A stretch of 64,000 nucleotides of DNA from Anadara kagoshimensis (lineage: Eukaryota; Mollusca; Bivalvia; Arcoida; Arcidae), in assembly GCA_021292105.1 (NCBI GenBank), contig CM037874.1:23681534-23745533 (forward strand), read 5' to 3'. Within the stretch, counting starts at the first letter, position 1, and each line of letters begins with the position of its first letter. Made by a program: the position numbers and the translations under genes. Positions 49,901 to 61,900 of the stretch are shown here, in pieces. A model generated the notes under the pieces. The model did no database searches. It saw only the letters and a list, made by a program, of their open reading frames with translations, and had not been told where the DNA came from.

Positions 49901-52900
49901 CGGATCCACATCGAAAATTTAAAATTTCTGACAACTTCTGTGTTTGAAACATTGATAGTTATGCCGTCTTGGGTTTTGTTCAAAAATACGATGTCAAATT
50001 CTGAAATTAAGAAGTGAAGCAGTTTTACGTGCGGTAAACATACTAATATATATTTGTCATACATGTAACTTCTTATTGCCATAAAAATTGTATTTTTTAA
50101 ATATTCTTTCCTAATTTAGCTTTGATAAGTTGTTTGTGTGTTTTCATTTTCTTTTTTTTTTTTTGTGTTCCATTGACAAAGTACATTCTTTTTCAGATTC
50201 AAATTTTAGACAATAACTTGTTCAGATTGTATTCTTACTTTTCATTTAAGGACAGAATCAATACTGAAAATACATTACAGGGAAATGATGGCATTTATCA
50301 ACCAAGCTTTGCAATGCCAATCACTTAAGCATAGCAGAATACATTTTACCTTAGACAACTGAATCAATATTGTGACTTTAAAACTTATATTTTTTACGTT
50401 TGTATAGCTGACACTTGTTAGTTAAATTAAAGGTTCTAGATAGATAATCTTTGTTTAGCTAGCTACAACCACCACGTTTGTAATAAAAACCGAGTATTGA
50501 AGGAAAATTAGAGTTTGAAAAGTCGAATATAATAAGGATAATTTTTATATAGAGAGACATGATAAAAATCATCCATCCAATTTACTTGCTGGTTAATATC
50601 TAAACCTTATGTTTAATAATAACCTTTACAATCAAATATGTTGTCTGCTCCTGTGAAAGAAGTGGTTTTTCCTTCATTACATTTGATGCATTCAGTAGAT
50701 CCTTCCTTGCTTTGATACGTCCCTCGATTGCATGGAATACAGGGCGATATACCATTAGCTGACCAATACCCAGGCATACAAGCAGCTTTAAATACAAAAG
50801 TGATCAATTGGACAATTAAGATTTACTTTTATCAAAAGACATATGCAATTAATAATTACTGACCAATGATAACCGGATATCATCAACCAAAAACGATTGG
50901 GTGTATATATTCTTTTGTAGTTTTCACCTTTTTATCAGAAATATAACTGATGTACAAGATAGTATATGATTGTTTTACAATTTGTCTCAATTTGAATTCC
51001 TACATGTTATACTTTAAAACAATATATATCCAATAATCAAATTATTTCTTTAAACCTTTTAAGTATTCACCTTAAACAGAAATTTATTTTTTGTAGTCTA
51101 GCTACTCAATTCCTAAACGCAACAGACTACGCCTCTCTTTGGACACAATTCACAGCACACCTAAGTGAACTACAAGAGTTGTAGCGACGCCCTGATAAGA
51201 CACTCATGTTTGGCGAATATGCAAATTGAGGTACTTGGTATATATTTTTATACCCAAAAAACATTCCTGAGCAATTTTGCTCTTATGTCAAAGAGCATTG
51301 CCATGTAATTAGGCAACATGTATTATTCTGGTTCCTAAACGCTTTTTCAGGTAAAAGGTTTTAACCATTATATAATTTCTGTACTCCTAAACCACTAGGA
51401 ATTCGAATTTGCACCACAGTATCGTTAGAATTCAAGAGCATTGGATATAAAACCTCGTTAGTATTGATAGGGCGTTTTGCAATTACAGGACATTTACTAT
51501 TCTACCGATCCATTTATTTATTTACCTATTTTTTAGGTTCAAAAAAGTGAATCCAGGTATTATCCTTTGTAAACAAACTAACTATGGTTCTACCTTCATA
51601 ATAACTGTATATTTCAAAAGTTGTTTTGCAATTTTGACACAGGATGTTTTTTGTTCGGGTGTCAACAAATATGGAATCCTTGGGCATCGACATCAGATCT
51701 CTAGTAAATAATTTAGAAACATTACCTGATGAATTACCTAATGTGTCAGAAATACATTTCACTGTATATCATCTATACTCTTTTATCATGCGTTTGATAG
51801 CAGCGATGTTTGCTTTTGTGCTTGCAGTTGTCGGTCGTCTAGAACATACTGAGCCATTTAGGGTCATTTTACTCTTTTTAAAATATTCAAACCAACTTTA
51901 AACCGTGGCATTAGGAAACCATAGACGTCCAATATAATTTACAAAGTTCGTTGAATAACTGGTAGGGTATTTTAATATTCTATCGACTATTATATATAGG
52001 CGTGTCTCATTTTACCTCTGGCTTCCTTTTCAAATGAAAGGTGACAAGTATATATGACTATGACTGTTGTAAATACACACGAAGGAAATGCGGGTATGTA
52101 CATGAAGCTCGTGTTTTGAACAACTTATCGATTTTTAATAACCTATATAATGTTTTAATGTTTATGGTATTCCAAGCATTTTAAAACTTTTGAATGACAC
52201 TCGTTATCGTGCTCAAACGTACATAAAACTAACTCATGAACTAATAGTTAGACAATACGTTTTTTACATGCAATTAACAATTGTTCTAAAGTCTTGTATT
52301 TGATTATCCGCTCGTGTTGTTTCTCAGTCGAATCTTTCATTATGAAACCTTGTTAATGGTCCTTATTAGTATAAATGCATAGTTTGTCACAAATAATAAT
52401 GGTCGTAGATAACATTTTAGTGCATCAATTTGTGACCCTTACTTTAAATGTTAATTGCGTTTAAAGATAAAACACTATATATACGTAGTAATGATGGATT
52501 TAAACGTACTTAAATTTTGTTATCGCAAACCCGTCTTGAAATAAGTGTTAATATTACGTCTTTCTGTTTTCATTAATGTTCAATCATTTTTCATTTGTAT
52601 ATTGAGCTCCCATTCTATATGTTTTCGTGTAATACAATATTAAACTGATATTTTCACAAATACCTTTGCAATCTTCATATTCTGTTGAACCAATATATTC
52701 AGTTGTAGTGCTAATAGGACATGTTATACAAACTTCGGCGTATGACTTGTTCTGATAACTCCCTTTAGGACAAAGAATGCATGACTTTGTATCCACATCA
52801 TAAAATGTTCCTTTCTGACATTCAGCTATGGATTGAAAAGAAATTTTAGTTTACTAAATTCAAAATTCATTTTTACAGATGAATTGAGTTCAAATTGGTC

Positions 52901-55900
52901 AATATTGTAAGTACAAAAGTAATTGAAACGATAAACTAAAAAGCAAATATATATGAAATATAAAGTATATAATGTCATTAAAAGCAACAAAAACCAGTTA
53001 ACAACAACAATTTAAAACGCAACATAATGAAATGGAATCCTTTTTTTAAATAAGTGTAGATCAATATTGAATGAGATTTGTTTAATTGGCCAGGCATTTA
53101 CAAATTAATATGCATTACCTTAGCAAAGACCAATCATAAGATTATATAGAATTAATGATTCAAAACAAACATCATACCGATCCACGTCTCAATAAAACGA
53201 ACTTAGCAAAACTGAACATCCAACAGAGAGGTTAAAAATCAATTATTCCTGTAAGGTAAGCACCTTCTGTTAATAAGCTATACAGTCACATGTAATGTAA
53301 CAAGAATTATACCAAAATAGAGAAATAAAATTTATAAAACATAACATACTTCAATATTTTGTCAACAATTGTTGTATTTAGACCTCACTTACCACAACTA
53401 AAGGTTGAATATGATGGAACAAGCCCCCTTGGGCAATGCAGTTCTGCTGACGTTTGTCTGATTTCTAAAGGTATAAGTTTTGTACTGTTGTTCAAAATTA
53501 TTTCGTAACTATCCGTATTATTTGCATTAATGTTTACTTGATTGAAAAAATCCGATAACGGTGACTTCGAAAATGATTTATCTGATATTAGTTTTAATTT
53601 GAATTGTAGTTCCATCATGTCGGCTGAACGTTTTTGTGTTTGTGTACCACATAAAACCTGTGAAAACAATATTGGTAGATATTGATAATGTATTGAATTG
53701 TATAATACAAGTCAAATATACAACCTTATGTGGCAAACCAATTGTGAATATGAACGCAAGCATTTTAAAAACTGAAATATTATAGATTAACAATATCTAT
53801 TAGTGCCAGTCATTGACAAGCGTTCTCAGTTCACAACATTAATACAATAAGTAAATCGGCTATCTATCTATTAAATGAAACACATTAACGTGGTTGAGCG
53901 TTAAATGTATCAGAGGTACACATGAAAGTAATATGTTTTTTGGTCGAAACAATCAGTTGTGCTATTAACATTTGCCTTCTTTGCACCGCGAACTATCCGG
54001 AAAATTGAATAACAATACAGTAGTAAATCTACAGGCTACTACGTTCCCAAAACCCGCTTAATACATTTTCCTTACCTGTACGTTTTCTACTTGACATTTA
54101 TCTAAAATCGCCTTGCATGCTTGACTGTAAAGAGAGTCTTTAAATGTCTTGATGAAGTTTTCTTTAATTTCAAGCTGGACATTTGCCTCATTGCAGTTCC
54201 CATCAAAGAAATAATGAATAGATATTGACAATGAAGCGTTGGACACAGGTGTTAATCCTGAAACAGTTATGATATAATGATATCCCAGTGAATATATCTT
54301 ACTTTTGTAGCAAAGCGTTGAAGTTACCAAATACATCTACTTTCTGAGAAATATGTTTATGACAAAAAGGGAACATTTGCAAATATTTAAATCTTAATTA
54401 TTCGGATATTATTGTTTTAGGTGGTTAATAAATTACATATTTGCCTGATCAATACTTGAAATTTGATTACTGTGAGCTTTATAACTAAAAATAAAAGGGC
54501 AAGTCTAAAATTTTTAACAAACAAAAGTTTAAAAAGTGACACATATTTCTGCTTTAAGTAGGTTATTGGTGATATCACTGGCCTAAAAGGAATAAATCAT
54601 GATTGATTGACATGTGATCTCAAACGGGTTATCAAACAAGCGAATAGTGAATAGTGAGATCATAGAACGTTCTTTTTCGTTTAAAAATGTTACAGGCGGT
54701 TTTTGACTGTGAATGATTAAAACCATATGTTATTGTCTCCGGCAATTGGAGACTAACGAAGTAAAACGCTTTTGAAATAGGGAATCATTTAGAAGACAGG
54801 CAATTTGATGAGTTTGATTGGCTCCGGCAATTGGAGACTAACGAAGTAAAACGCTTTTGAAATAGGGAATCATTTAGAAGACAGGCAATTTGATGAGTTT
54901 GATTATAAATTGCGAGATTCTATCTAGCTGTAAATTTATCACAACCCGGACCAGATTAAAGTTTGCATACAAATAACGATATATATTTATGCACCGGTAC
55001 CTCTGGTTTAATGTTTATGCAAAACATACATTACTATTATAATAATAAACCACAGGCACTTACTTGTACAATCAGGTATATTTGTGCTAGGAAACCATTT
55101 GCCTTCCTCTGAACACACAAACATTTGATGCATTCGATAAGCTGGATCAATGTTATATCCTTTACGACACTGCATTTGGCAAAATTTACCTCCAAGCCAA
55201 TAATCACATGCTAGTGCACCGTTAGCTGGTGGATTTAACTTGAGGCTACATATTTCCATAACTACAATTTTTTAACAAAAGGCTAATTAAATAAATTATT
55301 TCCTGAGTTTATAAAAGCTATAACTTGTTTTTATTTACTTCCATTATCAATGGTTTTTTTAATATATAGAAAGAGAGAGTATATACTAAATAACCATCTA
55401 TAAAGTTGTATAGTATACATTTTATTATTGATTTGTATTACAATGCTGTCGAATTATGATATTTCATGTTTGCTTTACAAAAATAAAAAAATATATATAA
55501 ATGGCTAATTGGTTTTGTAAATTAATCAATACTGTAAAAAGTACCTATAGTATAAAAGAGATTATCCAATGCAATTGGCATAGTCGTGTTTCTTTTTTAA
55601 TTGTTTGTCCCTTTGAGCTAAAAAGTAGCACGGATGTGGCTACCAGAACTTTTAGACGCGCGCCACTGTACATACAGTAGAGTATAATCAGTGATATCGA
55701 ACACCCTTCCAGAACACCTGGCCTCACTTTCCTGGTGGAAGTTTACGTGATAAACTGAACTTGCCAGTTTAAGAAGTTTTTACTTTGTTTTGGAATTATA
55801 GTTAAGACGTTGATTGGTATTTTTGTTTGTTTTGATTTGTGTTTTCATTTTCTAAAAGTTCTGTCTTGTTTTGACATAACTGTAATAAGTGTTATTTCAT

Positions 55901-58900
55901 GTTCTTAATTGCGCTTTTCCACTATATCCTCTACGCTACGTTTTTCTTTCTGTATTATCATATGAACACAGCTAACATAATTAAATGGGTTTTCTGTTGT
56001 CTGGAGTTAGGATTAACATTTTAGTTTCCTAGCAAATTTTACTTACTTTCACAGTAAGGTTCAAAGTCTCCCCAGCTCCAAAACCCATATAACTCGTCAT
56101 GTTTTTTCTCGCACATAACTTCTGATGGGCCTCTAAGCAATGAACCGTCTGCACACTCATATTGACATGACGCCCCGTATCTGTTTCCATTTTCGCAAAC
56201 TATTTTAGTATATGGTTTGTCGAACAACTTTGGGCAAGTTATTTCTACAGGTTACACAAATGTCATAAAAAATGAAAGCACAAAAAGACCAGATTTATAA
56301 ATTTACAATATAAGAATACAGTTTTTAAAAAATGAAATATTAACCTTAAAAGACATTTTAGCAAATATAAAAACTAAAATTCCGTGTCAAGTAATTTCTA
56401 GCTTATATTTTATCCAAACTTCATATAGAAACAACTGTGATATAACACATGAAAATGAAAATAAAAATACGCATAGATTGGAATATCTGAAAGGATAAGC
56501 AAATTAGTAGCAAATCATCCAATATTTACATTATAGCTTTGAACATGTTTACTACAAATTCTAACCATTGCTTTCAGGGACTAGTTCCTTAAGAGAAGTT
56601 TAACGCATGAACGAACAACTACCGACGAAGTTTAAATGGAACTGGATTACAAGTTAAAGATTAAACGTTTATTATGTAAATAAACATAAAACAATTTAAA
56701 TGTAATGGGATTTAAACATTTCATTGATACATACATTTTCGTAATTTTTTTAATTATCAGTACTCGATAAGACATTCAAATATACTCACGCTTGACAATA
56801 GTTTTTATATGACACTGTTTAGCTTTATTACCAGCCCTGTCAGTTGCAAGATATATTGACACATGAGAACCCGTTTTCACAACGCCACCTCTTCTTGGAC
56901 CAGACAACAAACTTGATGTGATTGGCCCGTCCACGTTGTCTGTGACTTCCGGTTCTGTCATTTCCAATTTTGTTGTATCTTTGTTTCTATCAGCATACTG
57001 AATATAAGTTTCCGTCGGACAGTTTGACCATTCTGGTGGCAAAATATCTGAAAACAAAAATTTCAATGAAACTTTTTCATTTAGTTTGTTTGTCTTTAAT
57101 TTATTTAAAATATTAATATCACTTTTCCTTTTAGATATATGAACTCAATTGTATTTAAAACTAGAGCTGTTTCTAAAGGAGACTAATACCTCCACAGACC
57201 CGCGATCTGGAATCGATAAATACAAGCGGTTCATGTATCACTTAGCTATTTAAAATTTTAACTAAAAACAATGAATAAAGAATTTACTAATAGAGTATAA
57301 AAAGAATTTAGAATTAAAGTAAGTTTTCAGCGGACACGATATTGTAACGGGAAAAAAATAAAATTTGACCTAGTGATCTTGACTTCAGACTTATGCACAA
57401 AAATAAGGTATGTGACACGTCGTGTCATGTTGGTTTACGTCTGTGCCAAATTTGATTAAAATCCATGATAGATATGGAGCGGTCACAATATTGTGACGTG
57501 ATAAATAAGATTTGACCTCATGACCTTGACCTTTAACCTTTACACATAAATTTAGTATGCGACATATTGTCTCATGTTGGTTTACATTTGTGTCAGGTTT
57601 GATTTATCCCTATATATAAAAGATGTAGAGCGGACACCATATTGTGGTGGAAAAACTAAGATTTGACCTCCTGACCTTGACCTTTGACCCATGTACATGA
57701 ATTTGGTACGCGACATATTTTCTCATGTTGGTGGTTTACATTTATGCCAATTTTGATTAAAATTCATCCATAGATATGAAAGATATAGAGAGGACACGAT
57801 ATTGGGACGGACAACCATACAGACAGCAGACAGGTTGATTCCTATATACCCCCTAAACTTCTCGAACAGGAGAAGTCGAGTCAAACCTTAAACCTTTTAA
57901 ACCAATTTTAAAAAATGCCCTTTTGTGAAGATTGACTGTGTTTCACGATCACTTTTTACATTCTCCATTAAAAAGTAACACTATATTAAGGTCACTGTCT
58001 ATAAAGCCACTAGTAGTGATGTTTGTATACAACTTTTACTGTATTTAATTTAAAAGTAACTATCTCCTAGTGTTTATTCTTACATGCTTCAGATAATGTT
58101 TGTTTTAAATCTGATTAAACACATACCTTTGCATGTTGGCTGATCACTGCTCCATTTACCGTTTGACTTGCAGTATAATACCTTTGATTGGTCGTCGGGT
58201 ATACCGTAACCATCGTAACAGCCGTAGGTGCACCTGCTGCCATAATAGTTCTTATCGGTGCAATTAACCTCGGTTTGAGCCGAAGTTATTATTAATTTAT
58301 CGCATTTCACCCCTAGAACATAAATATTAATACATGGGCCTTAATTGGTGCTCATCTGAGAATATGTTCTATATTTTTATGCAGAAGTTCAATTACATTA
58401 TTTATAGACAACATGTGAATTAGATGTAAGGCTTCAAATGGAAATACTACTTTGTTAGTTTCATCATAGTTCTTTTGCAATGCACTTGACATTCAGAAAT
58501 GAGAGCCCCGGGGTCCTCCGGAAGCGAACTCAAAACCAAGGTTTCGTGTCACGGCATGTATGGCACATAAATATCCCTGCACATTGCACTGCAAAGATAA
58601 AATATCTGTCATTTTATGTATAACTCATGTTTCGATATAAGTGAATATTTCTTAACTGGAACGTAAGACTCAATTTAATCATTCTATCAATTATCGATGA
58701 ATAACCTTAGACTAAAAATAATTTTTATAAAATGAATGTAAAATGCCATGGTTATGGTTCACTGTACGGGCCAAATTTGCATTATCGCTTCTTCACCTGA
58801 AGTCATCGTAACTTTGAAGGGGAAATAAAGCCAATTTAGCCCTTACAGAACACCATTATACGAAATCAGAACATTAAACATACTTTGACATCTAGGTATA

Positions 58901-61900
58901 GAAGTTACGTTCCAGCGTCCATACTCATTACACTCGAATTCTGAACTTCCTATCACATTATATCCTTTATAACAACTAATTCTGCATGTTGTTCCATATA
59001 TCCTGGTATTGGCAGGTAAACACTGGATATAACCACCAGTAATAGATCCAATAGGTTTACATTTCATTACTGAAACAGAGATACAAAATAAATACGATGG
59101 TCTGACCAAGACTTGAAAATAGATACCTACTGTTCCTTTGCAAAGTACTCAGTATTTAGAAATAAAAGTTACGAGGTCCTTTGGAAGGGAACTTAAAATC
59201 CGAATTCCGTGGATGACAGGCATGACAGGCTAAAGAACAGTCCATCCACAATGCCCTGTGCACACTACAAAGATCAAAATTTCTGCCATTTCACCAATAG
59301 CTGATGACGTTTCGATAAACGTGATTTTTTTTATTCGGAAGTATAACCTCAATGAAACAATCAATCTGCAGCTAGATTAAAGAATGTTACTGTTATTAAG
59401 TCGATGTAGCTTTTAAAACGTTTTAAAAACATTAAAATAACACAATAATGCAAGTCGCATAAACACATAAACAAGTTTTTTCGTAGAGTTAAGTTCGTTT
59501 ATTGAACCGATGGTCTCTACTGCAAGTAAATGGACGACGATATATCAAAATACGACCATTCGGAGTAATTCAAATTTGCATTTATAATTTCATGTTTAAA
59601 TTCATATTTGTTTAATTATGGTTTGGCATACATCATTTTTAAAATCTTTTCCTATAGTGAAATGGTTTGTCTTTTTCGCTTAAGTTATCTAGCCTGACAA
59701 AGGACAACACGCAGAGGTAATAAAAATATTATAAATAATGCCGATAATTTCATCAACAGAATAAGCATCTAGAATTGAGAATAAATATCACTGTTTAGGA
59801 ACGATTGGAATTTACATGTTAGACATTGAACTCAAACCTTATGTGAAAATGATAATAATTTCAATATGTATAGTGCGTCAAGTGCGACTTTGTCGTTTCA
59901 AGTTTGATTTAAATATTCAAACTGATATACCCTCTATGTAATTAAAATACTATGTAAAGTTATGTAAGGATATATATAGTAATACATGGTACCGGGTGTC
60001 TTGGCACATGCTGTCTTACCTAAATAATCAAAAATGAAAATACTAATCCATATCCGAATCACAATCTAGAAGCAAAGTAAAATCTTTGGAACTGACAAGT
60101 TAGGTTATACACGTGAACTTCCACCAGGGAAGTGAGACCGGGTGCTCCGGAAGGGTGTTATCAAAATTGTGTGAAAGGAACATAGTCTATTATTAGCCCA
60201 ATCAAGTTTTCAAATCAAAGGTCAAACGGCTAGGTCAAACTTAAAGCATTATATAAATGGATCTTGCATGAGTGTTTATGTAATATTTAGTATTAGATTT
60301 ATCAAATGAGTTGCATTAACATTTTACTTAATAAGTTTAATAAATTCAATACATGTGTTACAAAACCATAATTCGCAACCGGCTACAATATGACGTCATA
60401 ATATGTTATCGCATAACATCGTTTCCCATTGAAACACGAGTTATATTACACCTGTATATTATGACTTTTATAATAAGGATTATTGTACAGATTTTTGGTT
60501 GATTATACAATAAATGCATGTATTTAGCAATGATTATGATGGTTTAATAAATAACATGTGTAGAAAAGTACCTTTGACATTGATATTAAAATCACATTTC
60601 CCTAAATTTCCAACTCTATCCAATGCATAATGCGATGCTTTGGTTGTTCCTTCAAAAAATATACTACCAGGAGGCCTTGGGCTCGTATGGACGCTGAAAG
60701 GAAAAAATATATACCTTTATGTTTACTTCTTGTTCCATAAGACACAACAGCACGTTGAAGTTTTACCGTTTAACTTATCTTTTAAGCCCACCACTGCCTT
60801 TATGGTCAGTACAATTTTACCTCAAATGACCTTTATTCATATGCCTGATGAATAAGGAAGGACCTATTGATTAGCTTAGCTACACCCGCCACGTGTGAAA
60901 TCAAAATGGAGAAAATAAGATAATGGGATACGGAAACATCATACTTGTCAAAAATGTTGCAATTTTGCAACGGCGGCCATTTAGGTGCCTTGACCAGCCC
61001 TTTTCTTGTAATATTCCTGGCCAATTAAAAAACATACTTATTCATATCCGAATCACAATCCATAAATAAAGTAAAACCTTTCCTACTAAGAAGTTAGGTT
61101 AGACACGTGAACTGCAACCAGGGAAGGGAGAACTTACCCTAGGAAAGTGAGTCCGGTTGCTCCTGGATAGAAGTTAACTCTTGTTTAGCTAGCTACACCC
61201 GCAAGTGTGTGAAAGGAACATGGAAATATTGGACGTCAAATATATTCAGGGCAATCCTGGACACCTCATCAAACTTATCAAAAATACTGTGATGATGACC
61301 ATAACACTTTTTGAGGTATTAGTCTAAATATGAAACAGAACTTCAAGAAGCAGTCGTATCTTTTATTTCGAGCTAACTAGGATAGATGACATTCACATAA
61401 TCTCCAAATTTAGAATTGTTAAGAGACAGAACGTCATCTATATATCTGTATCCAACTCATTTTTAAAATAAAAATTATGTGCTATTTATAAAATGCAGAC
61501 AACAAAAGTATAAACAGAAATGGATTACACTCAGTTATTTGTCTCTAAAACAATTATTACTGAAAATATTTTATTTTTTCTTAATAAAATATATTAATAA
61601 TCAACCGGCCTAATATGCACTTTAGGCTTCCATAATGCATAGTTTGCTATAATCCAGCTTTACTGAGAAAAATTTCACAATTTCTTCAATGATGAAAAAT
61701 TAACAAAGTCTATTTACTCCGCCTTTTTCCCATGTAAGGCATAGCGATAGTTCATGACCTTTTTTCATGATATAACCAGTTTATTATGCAAGGAAGACTA
61801 ATCAACCATGTGCTCTGCCCTGTATTAAGGCCAAACCAAATCAAGTTCTGTTTAATGTTATTTTACCATAATGCATTTTAAAGAAATTTCCGCTATGATT

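Noticed and set aside
51526-51901. Overlapping 78- and 85-codon frames in a receptor intron
   Set aside because: Cannot be matched to any family and are antisense to each other; nothing ties them to the receptor.
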